Below, piece after piece: positions 44,105 through 52,946 of a stretch of DNA of 64,000 nt. Within the stretch, counting starts at the first letter, position 1. Each line of letters opens with the position of its first letter. Below the pieces are notes generated by a model, which saw only the letters and a list, made by a program, of their open reading frames with translations, was not told where the DNA came from and did not search any database. Source of the DNA: Pantoea sp. AS-PWVM4 (lineage in GTDB: Bacteria; Pseudomonadota; Gammaproteobacteria; Enterobacterales; Enterobacteriaceae); contig NZ_ASZC01000019.1 of assembly GCF_000468095.1 (NCBI RefSeq), positions 62,001 through 126,000 on the forward strand. Direction: 5' to 3'. The translations under genes and the position numbers were made by a program.

Positions 44105-44165
44105 AAAATAAAAATGCCAGCTCCAGTCTTTTCTGGAGTGCATTTTTGTTTTGGTCTTTTTTTTT
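44099..44165 (+). terminator. Leader terminator controlled by antitermination
   Basis: A stem of about 25 base pairs. The left arm from 44099 (AAGACCAAAATAAAAATGC, then GCTCCAG) pairs with the right arm ending GGTCTT at 44158, with one mismatch and a small bulge. A run of T (44157-44165) follows. It lies just before the BglF-type PTS gene and overlaps the RAT site, so transcription should stop here unless the antiterminator is active. Confidence 0.85.
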
Positions 44166-44184
44166 GCCTTAACGAAAAGGGAAA

Positions 44185-46056
44185 ATGATGAGTCATAACG
44201 AGTTAGCTGATGAAATCCTGCGTCTGGTCAACGGAGGCGAAAACATCCGTACCCTGACGCACTGCGCCACCCGACTGCGGATGGAGTTCAACGATCGTGC
44301 TGCGGTCAACAGCGAGCAGATTGAAAAATTACCCGGCGTGATCAGCGTGGTGGAACGCGGTGGACAGTTCCAGATTGTGGTGGGTAACGATGTACAACGG
44401 GTATTCCGCGTACTGGAAAAAGCCACCAGCGGCAACAAACCTACGACCACGCCCCAGGCCAAACAAGATCGTGGCGGTATCGTTTCTCAAATCATCAGCG
44501 TGATCTCCACCACCTTCACCCCGGTGATCCCGGCGATTACCGGGGCCGGGATGATTAAAGCGCTGCTGGCGATCTGCAAACTCACCGGAGTGATGAACGA
44601 GAGCAGCCCAACGTGGCAGTTGCTGAATATCATCTCCGACGCAGCGTTTTTCTTCCTGCCGGTACTGCTTGCCTATGGCGCGGCATTGAAATTCGAATGT
44701 AACGCGATTCTGGCGATGACCATTGCCGGCGCGCTGCTGCATCCGGATCTGGGTAAAATGCTCGCCAGCGGCAAGCCGGTGGATTTCCTCGGTTTGCCGT
44801 TCCAGCTGGCGGATTATGCCGGTTCGGTACTGCCCATCATCCTTACCGTCTGGTTGATGTCGTACATCGAACGTTTTGCTGAACGTGTCTCACCGTCAAT
44901 CATCAAGTTTTTCGTCAAACCGATGATTATCCTGCTGGTCACCGCACCGCTGGCGCTGGTGGTGGTCGGCCCGCTGGGCATCTGGCTGAATGATGTCGTT
45001 GCCTCCGGCGCGGTGATTATTGACCGTCATGCCAGTTGGCTGATCCCGATGCTGATGGGTGGCTTGCAACCGTTCCTGGTGATCACCGGCACCGCCTGGG
45101 CGATGACGCCAATCGCCACCGGTCAACTGAGCAAGAACGGTTTTGAAATGATTAACGGCCCCGGCATGCTGGCTTCTAACATCGCGCAAGGCGCAGCGAC
45201 CCTTTGCGTGGCGCTGAAAACCCGCAACAAAAACCTGCGTCAGCTCGCGTCTTCCGCTGGCTTCACCGCGTTGCTAGGCATTACCGAACCTTCGCTGTAT
45301 GGCGTGACCCTTAAGTTAAAACGACCGCTGATCGCGGCGATGATTGGTGGCGGCTGTGCCGGTATCTATGCCGGGTTAAGTGGCCTGGTCCGTTATGCGT
45401 TCGTCTCCCCCGGACTGGCCGCCCTGCCTGCCTTTATTGGGGCTAACCCGATGAACATCGTTCATGCATTGATCACCTGTGTGATTGCGATCGTGGTCAC
45501 CTTCGCCCTGACCTGGATACTGGGTTTTGACGATATCCCTGATGGCGACACTCAGCCCCTCAAAGCCGCACCGGCACCGGTAAACCTGAAGCCCGGTACC
45601 ATCATCAGCCCGTTGCGCGGCGAGATGGTGCCATTAGCTGAAGTCAAAGATGATGTGTTCTCCCACGGCCTGCTGGGCCAGGGCGTGGCGATTCGTCCCG
45701 AGGAAGGTGTGTTGCGCGCTCCGGTGAGCGGCAAAGTGATGACCTTCCTGCCCTCCTGCCATGCCGTAGGCCTGATGAGCCACGATGGTATGGAAGTGTT
45801 GGTGCATATCGGTCTGGATACCGTGGCGCTGGGCGGTCAGCATTTCAGTTCGTCCTTACAGGTGGGCGATGAAGTTCAGGCGGGGGATGAGCTGGTGCGT
45901 TTCGATCTGGCAGCAATTGCAGCCGCCGGTTATGACCTGATCACACCGGTGGTGATCATTAACAGCGATGAATATGCCGTCACCACGGCCCCTGCCGCAC
46001 CGGTCGATTTCGGCCAGCCGATTATGGAACTCAGTCTCAGGGAGCAGGCCGCATGA
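44185..46056 (+). CDS. Beta-glucoside PTS transporter IIBCA (BglF type)
   Basis: A 623-residue fusion. IIB comes first (phosphocysteine in LTHCATRLRMEF near residue 30), then the IIC membrane domain (about 110-450; GFTALLGITEPSLYGVTLKL), then a glucose-type IIA at the end (His in EVLVHIGLDTVALGGQHF). It takes up and phosphorylates aryl-beta-glucosides, and by analogy with BglF also phosphorylates its antiterminator to keep it inactive without sugar. The RAT/terminator leader lies directly upstream. The second ATG (44188) fits the AAGGG site slightly better. Confidence 0.93.
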   Translation: MMSHNELADEILRLVNGGENIRTLTHCATRLRMEFNDRAAVNSEQIEKLPGVISVVERGGQFQIVVGNDVQRVFRVLEKATSGNKPTTTPQAKQDRGGIVSQIISVISTTFTPVIPAITGAGMIKALLAICKLTGVMNESSPTWQLLNIISDAAFFFLPVLLAYGAALKFECNAILAMTIAGALLHPDLGKMLASGKPVDFLGLPFQLADYAGSVLPIILTVWLMSYIERFAERVSPSIIKFFVKPMIILLVTAPLALVVVGPLGIWLNDVVASGAVIIDRHASWLIPMLMGGLQPFLVITGTAWAMTPIATGQLSKNGFEMINGPGMLASNIAQGAATLCVALKTRNKNLRQLASSAGFTALLGITEPSLYGVTLKLKRPLIAAMIGGGCAGIYAGLSGLVRYAFVSPGLAALPAFIGANPMNIVHALITCVIAIVVTFALTWILGFDDIPDGDTQPLKAAPAPVNLKPGTIISPLRGEMVPLAEVKDDVFSHGLLGQGVAIRPEEGVLRAPVSGKVMTFLPSCHAVGLMSHDGMEVLVHIGLDTVALGGQHFSSSLQVGDEVQAGDELVRFDLAAIAAAGYDLITPVVIINSDEYAVTTAPAAPVDFGQPIMELSLREQAA

Positions 46057-47477
46057 TTTATCAGACACAAGCCGCGTATCCTGACGGTTTTCTGTGGGGT
46101 GCCTCTACCTCGGCTTATCAGGTGGAAGGCAGTTGGGACAGTGACGGCAAAGGCCCGTCGGTGGTGGATATGCTGACCCATCCCGCGGGCAAAGCGGATT
46201 TCACCGTCGCCAGCGACCATTATCAACGTATGGAAAGCGATGTGGCGTTGTTTGCCCAGCTTGGCCTGAAAGCCTACCGCTTCTCCATTGCCTGGTCGCG
46301 GGTGATCCCCGACGGCGATGGTAACGTTAATCAGGCGGGCCTGAATTTTTATCGTCGCCTGGTGGATACCCTGTGCGCGCACGGCATTGAACCGATCGTC
46401 ACGCTGTACCATTTCGACCTGCCCTGGGCGCTCGAGCAGAAAGGCGGCTGGCTGAATCGTCACACCATCGACGCCTTTGTGCGCTATGCCGATGTGCTGT
46501 TCCTTGCGTTAGGCAACAAGGTACGTTTCTGGCTGACGATTAATGAGCAGAACACCATGATTCTGCATCCCGGTGCCATTGGCACACCGCCGGGGCGCGA
46601 GTTACCGGATAAAAAATCACTCTATCAGCAAAGCCATCATATGTTGGTGGCGCAGGCACAGGTGATGCAGCGCTGTCATCAACGACTGCCCGAGGCGAAA
46701 ATCGGTCCGGCGATCAACACCACCTCAATGTACGCCGCCACCTGTCGCCCGGAGGACGCCATCGCCGCGCACAACTGGGAGACGCTGCGTTGCTGGAGCT
46801 TTCTCGATGTCGCGGTACATGGCCGCTATAACGCCCTGGCCCTGCGTTATTTGCAGGACCGTGACCTTGCACCACAGATGTTGCCGCAGGATGCGGCGCA
46901 ACTGGCGGCGGCACGCCCGGATTTTGTCGCCATCAATTACTACTCCACCGCCACCATCGCCGCCAGCCGCGGTGATGCCTCCGATGTTGCGCCGCGCGCC
47001 GGCGATCAGCAGATTATGTTAGGAGAACCCGGCGTGTACCGGCCAGAGGAGAATCCTTATACCGCCAAAACCCCGTATGGCTGGGTGATTGATCCGGTTG
47101 GATTACGTTTAACGCTGCGCAAGGTCTGCGAACGCTATGGCCTGCCGGTGATGATCACCGAAAACGGCATCGGTGCGCCTGACACCCTGGCTGCCGACGG
47201 CACAGTCGATGATGGTTACCGCATCGATTTTCTGCGTCAGCATATTGAGCAAATTCAACTGGCGCTGGCCGACGGCGTTGAGGTCATCGGTTATTTCCCG
47301 TGGTCAGCGATTGATGTGGTTAGCACCCATCAGGGCTATGCGAAACGCTATGGTTTCATTTATGTTAATCGCCACGAGCAGACGCTGAACGATCTACGGC
47401 GCATACCCAAACGCAGTTTTTACTGGTACCAGCAGGTGATCGCCAGTAACGGACACCAATTACAGGACACCCGTTAG
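46053..47477 (+). CDS. 6-phospho-beta-glucosidase, GH1 (second)
   Basis: A 474-residue GH1 enzyme. Visible features are FLWGASTSAYQVEGSWDSDG, the acid/base in LTINEQNT (NEQ rather than NEP) and the nucleophile in MITENGIG. It overlaps the PTS gene by 4 bases (ATGA), so it hydrolyses the sugar phosphate delivered by it. The Pro-to-Gln change after the acid/base Glu occurs in other GH1 subgroups and does not imply loss of activity. It differs enough from the 38105-39496 enzyme to be a separate lineage, not a recent duplicate. Confidence 0.92.
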   Translation: MIYQTQAAYPDGFLWGASTSAYQVEGSWDSDGKGPSVVDMLTHPAGKADFTVASDHYQRMESDVALFAQLGLKAYRFSIAWSRVIPDGDGNVNQAGLNFYRRLVDTLCAHGIEPIVTLYHFDLPWALEQKGGWLNRHTIDAFVRYADVLFLALGNKVRFWLTINEQNTMILHPGAIGTPPGRELPDKKSLYQQSHHMLVAQAQVMQRCHQRLPEAKIGPAINTTSMYAATCRPEDAIAAHNWETLRCWSFLDVAVHGRYNALALRYLQDRDLAPQMLPQDAAQLAAARPDFVAINYYSTATIAASRGDASDVAPRAGDQQIMLGEPGVYRPEENPYTAKTPYGWVIDPVGLRLTLRKVCERYGLPVMITENGIGAPDTLAADGTVDDGYRIDFLRQHIEQIQLALADGVEVIGYFPWSAIDVVSTHQGYAKRYGFIYVNRHEQTLNDLRRIPKRSFYWYQQVIASNGHQLQDTR

Positions 47478-47480
47478 CAG

Positions 47481-48323
47481 ATGAAGGTCATTAAAGTCCT
47501 GAACAACAGCCTGGTGCTGATCGAGGATGGCGAAGGTAAAGAAGCCATCGTGATGGGTAAAGGCATTGGTTTTAACAGCCATGTTGGTGACCTGATCCCG
47601 CGCGAGAAGGTCGAAAAGTTGTTTATGGTGCAGGAAAATCTGCCCGGCGCGGAGTATCTGAACGCCTTCGCCGCCATGCCGGAAGAGATTTTCCAGATGA
47701 CCGCGCTGGTGATGCAGATGGCGCAGCAGGAACTGAGCCATCCGCTGCGTCCGCAAATCTTTTTTACCCTGACCGACCACCTGATGTTCGCTGTGGAGCG
47801 CAGTCGCAAAGGGATCATGCTGCAAAACCGCGTGTTGTTTGAAGTACAGCGTTTCTGGCCAGCCGAATTTAACCTCGCACAGCAGGTGGTCGCGCGACTC
47901 AACAGTCAGTTCCAGCTTGAATTGCCCCCCGAAGAGGCGGGCAACATCGCTTTTCATCTGGTAAATGGTCAGTCGGAGCACAGCGACACCAGCCAGACAT
48001 TGCTGGCGATGCGCATGCTGAAAGATATCTTCAATATCATTCAGTACCACGCCTGGATCACTATCGACACCTCTTCGCTGAATTACTCACGCTTTTTGAT
48101 CCATATGCAGTTCTTTATCCAGCGGATGTTCGCCGGGCAGCTCAACCACAGCCAGGGCAATGCGTTGCTGCCACAAATCATCCGCCAGCACCCGCGTATG
48201 CACCGCTGTGCGCTGGTGATTAATGATTATGTGAAGAAAATGCTGGAGGTTGAGATGACCGATGATGAGCTGCTGTGGCTGATCGTCCATCTGGTGCGGA
48301 TTGCAGAGGCACCGACGGATTAA
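47481..48323 (+). CDS. BglG/LicT-family transcriptional antiterminator
   Basis: A 280-residue antiterminator. The N-terminal RNA-binding domain is MKVIKVLNNSLVLIEDGEGK, followed by two PRD domains with the conserved histidines (DHLMFAVERSRKG, then NIAFHLVNGQ; second PRD HMQFFIQRMF and LIVHLVRIAE). It should bind the RAT at 44076-44104 when beta-glucoside is present. It is the last gene of the operon, 4 bases after the glucosidase, whereas in E. coli bglG is first; the operon would need some read-through to produce it. Confidence 0.92.
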   Translation: MKVIKVLNNSLVLIEDGEGKEAIVMGKGIGFNSHVGDLIPREKVEKLFMVQENLPGAEYLNAFAAMPEEIFQMTALVMQMAQQELSHPLRPQIFFTLTDHLMFAVERSRKGIMLQNRVLFEVQRFWPAEFNLAQQVVARLNSQFQLELPPEEAGNIAFHLVNGQSEHSDTSQTLLAMRMLKDIFNIIQYHAWITIDTSSLNYSRFLIHMQFFIQRMFAGQLNHSQGNALLPQIIRQHPRMHRCALVINDYVKKMLEVEMTDDELLWLIVHLVRIAEAPTD

Positions 48324-48428
48324 TTGAGGAAGGCTGGAGCATTACACAGAAAAGTATTTTGATTCCCCTATGATTCATTAACCGATTTAATGGCTTATAT
48401 AAAACCCATAAATTCGTTAAGAATTGTT

Positions 48429-48455
48429 GAGCACCTCCTGGCCAGGCAGGTGCTC
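48429..48455. terminator. Hairpin between convergent operons
   Basis: GAGCACCT (48429-48436) pairs with AGGTGCTC (48448-48455) between the antiterminator gene and the leftward dehydrogenase gene. A probable bidirectional terminator; no strong T-run follows. Confidence 0.5.
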
Positions 48456-48469
48456 AGTCTTAAGCTATA

Positions 48470-50113
48470 TCAACTCACCTGCATTGACTTCAGCATATGG
48501 TCCGCCAGGCGTAAGCTCAGAGCCGCGCCGGTCAGTGTCGGGTTCATGCAGGATGCCGAAGGCATCACGCTGGTGCCCGCAATCCACATATTGGGGTGAT
48601 CGTGGGTACGGCAGTTACTGTCCACCACCGAATTCTTCGGATCATCGCCCATAATGGTGGTGCCCATGATGTGCTGCCTGTCCTGATACTTGGTATCAAT
48701 CGACAAAATTTCCGCGTTGAGCAGCTCGGCAAACTTGTGGAAATCCTTAATACCTTCATCCTTACCGGCATGCCAGTAATCGGTCACGCTGTAATAAATT
48801 TCCGGCAGCGGAATCCCAATCGCATCCTTTTTAGTTTTGCTCGGCGTCACGCGGTTTTCCGGCAGCGGCAGGGTCTCAAAATCGATGGCGAAGTTAAGTG
48901 AACGTGCCGACTGACGTCGAATCTCCGCGTCAAGTTTTGAACCCAGCACCCCTTTTGCGATCAGCGACGCGGCATAATCGGCGGTCGGCACCGTATTACG
49001 CACCTTGATCTTGTAGCTGGGGAAATCCTTGCGGAACGCGCCATCACGATTGTTCAGATAGACCAGCAGTTCGGTGGGGCCCTGACCCGGCCACACATCT
49101 TCCGACATCATCACATTCATGCTGATGCCGGTGTGTCCCATCAAATTACGTCCGACCTGATCGGAAGAGTTAGCGATACCGTTGGGATACTTCTCTGAAG
49201 TCGACATCAGCAGCAGTTTCGGCGATTCAATACCGTAAGCCGCCAGCACAAAGTAGTTCGCCGTCAGATGATGTTCGGAGCCATCCGGCTTCTTATACCA
49301 GACGCCGGTGATCTTACCGTCATCCGCCGCTTCGATGCGGTACACCACCGCGTTATCGAGCAGCTTTGCGCCGAGACGCTCGGCTTCATCGATATGCATC
49401 GAGCCATCGTATTTGGCGGCAATCGGACAGACCGGGTTGCAGTTGTTATTTCCGGCGCACATCGGGCGTTTGCCCCACGGCTTGGTCGCACGACCGTTCG
49501 GCTCCAGCACCGGGTTGTAGCCCCCTTTACCGAGCAGGTCGCTGAGGCGATCAAACAGGTAGCTGGTTGGCAAACCCGGCATCGGAAACGGTGTAGAACG
49601 CGGCGGCCAGGCTTTTCCGCCTTGTCCGCTCTCATCCTGACCATCCACACCGGAAACGCCCAGTTCATGTTCCGCTTTGCCATACCACGGCTCCAGCTCA
49701 TCGTAGCCAAACGGCCAGTCACGTCCCCGGCCATACAGGCTGTTGAGCTTAAAATCATTCGGGATCATGCGCCAAAGCGCAGAACCGAAGTGCCAGGTAG
49801 TGCCGCCGACCACGCGCAGGTATTTCGTCGGATACTTCACCGGCCCAACCTGTTGCAAATAATCGCCGTAGGTCGAGGGAATATGTGGTGGGTTCGGATA
49901 GGGTGAACCCACGCCCTGTAATTTAATGTTGGTCAGTGACATTTTGAACGGTGAGTTACGGAAGCGCTCGACGATCTCCTGACGTGACACCCGCGGTCCT
50001 GCCTCAAGGATGATCACCGATTTACCGGCCTTCGCCATTTGGGTCGCGATCAGGCCACCCATCACTCCTGACCCGATGATGATCACATCAGCATCGACTT
50101 TTTGTGCACTCAT
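48470..50113 (-). CDS. GMC-family FAD dehydrogenase, large subunit (gluconate/sugar-acid dehydrogenase type)
   Basis: A 547-residue flavoprotein. The N-terminal FAD site is DVIIIGSGVMGGLIATQMAK with LEAGPRVSR after it. A cysteine-rich stretch MCAGNNNCNPVCPIAAKYDG resembles the region that holds a 3Fe-4S cluster in FAD-glucose and fructose dehydrogenases. The C-terminal part ends SVMPSASCMNPTLTGAALSL, as in gluconate 2-dehydrogenases. It lacks a signal and probably hitchhikes through Tat with the small subunit, whose gene it overlaps by ATGA. Electrons would pass to the cytochrome subunit encoded just upstream. The substrate could be gluconate, sorbitol or another aldose or aldonate. Confidence 0.9.
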   Translation of the reverse strand: MSAQKVDADVIIIGSGVMGGLIATQMAKAGKSVIILEAGPRVSRQEIVERFRNSPFKMSLTNIKLQGVGSPYPNPPHIPSTYGDYLQQVGPVKYPTKYLRVVGGTTWHFGSALWRMIPNDFKLNSLYGRGRDWPFGYDELEPWYGKAEHELGVSGVDGQDESGQGGKAWPPRSTPFPMPGLPTSYLFDRLSDLLGKGGYNPVLEPNGRATKPWGKRPMCAGNNNCNPVCPIAAKYDGSMHIDEAERLGAKLLDNAVVYRIEAADDGKITGVWYKKPDGSEHHLTANYFVLAAYGIESPKLLLMSTSEKYPNGIANSSDQVGRNLMGHTGISMNVMMSEDVWPGQGPTELLVYLNNRDGAFRKDFPSYKIKVRNTVPTADYAASLIAKGVLGSKLDAEIRRQSARSLNFAIDFETLPLPENRVTPSKTKKDAIGIPLPEIYYSVTDYWHAGKDEGIKDFHKFAELLNAEILSIDTKYQDRQHIMGTTIMGDDPKNSVVDSNCRTHDHPNMWIAGTSVMPSASCMNPTLTGAALSLRLADHMLKSMQVS

Positions 50114-50640
50114 GCGTGTTCTCCTGTTGTTGCCACCTGACCTTTTTGTGTCACTGCCCAATAGAACGGCCCGCCGCCATAGGTCGGCACCACGAGGATA
50201 TCTTTGGTGGGCAGGTACATCATGGCATCGGCATAGGCGATCAACTCCAGATCGCTGCCGCTACCCACTACGCCGGTGTACCAGGCAGAAATGAGGGTTT
50301 TGGCGGTTTGCCAGTCGCTGTTGTCAGCGGTGAAGGCAGCAAGAAAATCATCAACATGAGAAAAATTACGCTGCTGCAACAATGTCTTCAGGCTACTGAG
50401 CTTCTGACTGAACTGCGCATCATGACGCGTCAGCGCGTCGTAATAGCGTTGCCCCAGCAACGGACCGCACGGACGGCTGACGAGAAATTGCGACACCTGA
50501 AGAAACCCCGAATCAGCCAACTGATCTGCCGCCAGCGCTCGCGCCGGAAACAGTGAATTGCACATCGCGCCGAGAGACAGGATGCCCATCCCTTGCAGCA
50601 GTCGGCGACGGGAGATGGCGGAAGAGTTGTTATGCGCCAT
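50110..50640 (-). CDS. Dehydrogenase small subunit with Tat signal
   Basis: A 176-residue partner of the GMC dehydrogenase. The N-terminus SSAISRRRLLQGMGILSLGA is a clear twin-arginine signal. The mature part (FLQVSQFLVSRPCGPLLGQR, then YTGVVGSGSDLELIAYADAM) is of the sorbitol/gluconate dehydrogenase gamma-subunit kind. Its job is export and assembly of the flavoprotein. It overlaps the cytochrome gene by 11 bases and the large-subunit gene by 4. Confidence 0.9.
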   Translation of the reverse strand: MAHNNSSAISRRRLLQGMGILSLGAMCNSLFPARALAADQLADSGFLQVSQFLVSRPCGPLLGQRYYDALTRHDAQFSQKLSSLKTLLQQRNFSHVDDFLAAFTADNSDWQTAKTLISAWYTGVVGSGSDLELIAYADAMMYLPTKDILVVPTYGGGPFYWAVTQKGQVATTGEHA

Positions 50641-52039
50641 GTTTTTTCCCCCTGCGCGAAAGTGAAACTAACAGCACCAGCAGAATAATCACCACGATGG
50701 CTGCACCGCCCCAGACTGCGGGCTGGGCCAGACGCGCAATCAATGGTCGTTCACCACCTTCACGCACGGTTTTCACCTGCTCGGCCGTCACGTTCAGCTC
50801 GGCGTTGCCAAAGTTTTTCAACACGTAGTTGCTGACATCCGCGATTTGCTGATCGGTCAGACGATCGGTAAACAGCGCATCCGGGCCGAAACCTGGCATA
50901 TCAATATCTTTGCCGTCGACCTGACGATGAACCCCATAAACGATAGTGGCGATCAAATTGTCAGCCTGAGCGGCACCGGTGGTGGTGTTATGGAACAGCG
51001 AGGGATAGATAGTGTTGCCGGAACCATCCGCCTGATGGCAATTGGCGCAGGTGCTGCTGTAGACTTTCCAGCCCGCATCCGGATCTTTCACGGCGCGTTG
51101 CAGTGCTTCACTGGTTGCCGGTTGGCCGATATTATCGCGCGCCTGGCTGACCGGCTGACTCACCGCCGGAACCTGACGCAGATAAGCCACCATCGCCTGG
51201 ATATCATCATCAGACAGATATTGCAGGCTGTGTTCAACCGCTTCGGCCATCGGGCCTGCGGCCTGAGCTTTGCCCGCCACATGACCGGTTTTCAGGTACT
51301 GCGCGATCTCTGCATCGCTCCAGTTACCAATACCGGCTTGTTTATCCGGCGTGATATTCGGCGCATACCAGCTACCGAGACTGCCGCCGCTTAAGGCCTG
51401 ATCGTTATTTTGTCCCATCAACGCATTACGTGGCGTATGGCAGGTATCGCAGTGCGCCAGCGCATTCACCAGGTAATCACCGCGATTAATTTCAGCGGAT
51501 TTATCGGCAGCAGGCGTAAAAGGTTTGGCATGCGCGAATAACATATTCCAGAAGAACATACTTGAACGGATATTAAACGGGAATGGCAAATTTGTTGGTG
51601 CCGGTACATTATCGTCAGCTTTCACGCCGTGCATAAAATACGCGTACAAGGCATGAATATCGCTATCGGTAATTTTCGCATACGAGGTGTAGGGCATCGC
51701 CGGATAAAGATGCTGTCCCTGTTTATTAATCCCCTCTCTGACGGCTCTGGCAAAATCCTGTTCGGTATAATCGCCAATTCCCGCTGTTTTCGATGGGGTG
51801 ATATTGCTGGAAACGATATTTCCGAGTGGCGAAGAGATAATATATCCCCCCGACATTGCTGCACCGTGATCAGGTGCGGTATGGCAGGCCCCACAGTCCG
51901 CTGCAATAGCCAGATACTTGCCTTTCGCAATAAGCGATGCAGAGTCGGTCGCATTTTCAGCATGGGCTGAAAATGTCGCAGACATCAGAATGCTCAACGC
52001 GAAAGGCAGACAACTCTGTCTCACCTTTCTTGCCTTCAT
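50630..52039 (-). CDS. Triheme cytochrome c subunit of the periplasmic dehydrogenase
   Basis: A 469-residue exported cytochrome. A Sec signal peptide (SCLPFALSILMSATFSAHA) precedes three heme c sites, CGACH, CDTCH and CANCH. A C-terminal anchor (AIVVIILLVLLVSLSRRGKK) holds it in the inner membrane. It carries electrons from the FAD subunit to ubiquinone, as in gluconate and sorbitol dehydrogenases. I use ATG 52039 (GGAAG upstream) rather than the open frame from 52108. The 118-base gap to the cupin-like gene may hold its own promoter. Confidence 0.93.
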   Translation of the reverse strand: MKARKVRQSCLPFALSILMSATFSAHAENATDSASLIAKGKYLAIAADCGACHTAPDHGAAMSGGYIISSPLGNIVSSNITPSKTAGIGDYTEQDFARAVREGINKQGQHLYPAMPYTSYAKITDSDIHALYAYFMHGVKADDNVPAPTNLPFPFNIRSSMFFWNMLFAHAKPFTPAADKSAEINRGDYLVNALAHCDTCHTPRNALMGQNNDQALSGGSLGSWYAPNITPDKQAGIGNWSDAEIAQYLKTGHVAGKAQAAGPMAEAVEHSLQYLSDDDIQAMVAYLRQVPAVSQPVSQARDNIGQPATSEALQRAVKDPDAGWKVYSSTCANCHQADGSGNTIYPSLFHNTTTGAAQADNLIATIVYGVHRQVDGKDIDMPGFGPDALFTDRLTDQQIADVSNYVLKNFGNAELNVTAEQVKTVREGGERPLIARLAQPAVWGGAAIVVIILLVLLVSLSRRGKKHGA

Positions 52040-52157
52040 GGTAATTGCTTCCGGTAAATAATTATTAGTGTTATTAAAATAAGAAATGCACATCTGTAGC
52101 AATGCCACAGATGCGCAAGGTTAACAGATTGTAAATCTATACAAAATACAAACGGTG

Positions 52158-52865
52158 CTATAACAGTTCGTAATCATTGAAAACAATATTTTCACCACTG
52201 GCCGCCGTGATATCAACTTTGCCAGGTTCGGTCAAAAACGCATCGCCGGGATGAACCCACACTTCTTTTACCCGGTTTACATGGGTAGGGTCGGCTAACA
52301 ACACCCGCCCTTCTGTGAAGAACACCCGTACTCCCGGCCCATGCTGGGTATATTCGCCGGTGCTTTCACCCGGTTTAAGGGTCACTTTCCAGCCTTTTAC
52401 GGTTTTCTTATCCAGCACCTGCTGGAAGGCCTCGTTTGACGGGCGGGTGGCGCCGCCAAAATGTTGCGGCCCCGGAATATTGATTTCAAACGCCACCTGA
52501 TGATTAACGTTATTGCCGGTGTTGGTGACTTTATCGGTATCAGATTTCCCCTGATGTTCCCCGAACTTCACATTGCCGGTTTTCATTTCGGTGTTGTTGG
52601 CTGGTTTGTCCGGATATTCGATTTTCACCGGGCTGCCTTCAATATGAGTATTAACGTAATCCAGATGTTGTTCGTGATACAGCGTGGAATGTCCGGGCTG
52701 GATCAGCACCCGCATCACTGTGACATACTTATTTTCCAGAATAACGTGATGCAGCGGTTCCAGATCCGTTGCCACCACTTTTTCCGCCGCACTGGCTTGC
52801 ACACTACCAGCCACAATCGCAGAGGATAATAAGGCGTTCAGCAACGCATGACGAATTTTAGGCAT
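52158..52865 (-). CDS. Periplasmic cupin-like protein
   Basis: A 235-residue exported protein with a signal peptide (LLNALLSSAIVAGSVQASA). Two small beta-barrel-like halves carry cupin-type histidine patterns (PGHSTLYHEQHLD in the first, PGESTGEYTQHGPG in the second). No catalytic family recognised. It starts at ATG 52865 after AAGGAG. Placed between the lactonase and the dehydrogenase subunits, it may bind or isomerise a sugar acid or lactone in the periplasm. That role is inference. Confidence 0.7.
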   Translation of the reverse strand: MPKIRHALLNALLSSAIVAGSVQASAAEKVVATDLEPLHHVILENKYVTVMRVLIQPGHSTLYHEQHLDYVNTHIEGSPVKIEYPDKPANNTEMKTGNVKFGEHQGKSDTDKVTNTGNNVNHQVAFEINIPGPQHFGGATRPSNEAFQQVLDKKTVKGWKVTLKPGESTGEYTQHGPGVRVFFTEGRVLLADPTHVNRVKEVWVHPGDAFLTEPGKVDITAASGENIVFNDYELL

Positions 52866-52946
52866 GACAACTCCTTTATTTAACGCATAAATATCATTCA
52901 AAGTCAGGCTGAATGAATAATGTAACATGATGGTGGTGATTGATAT

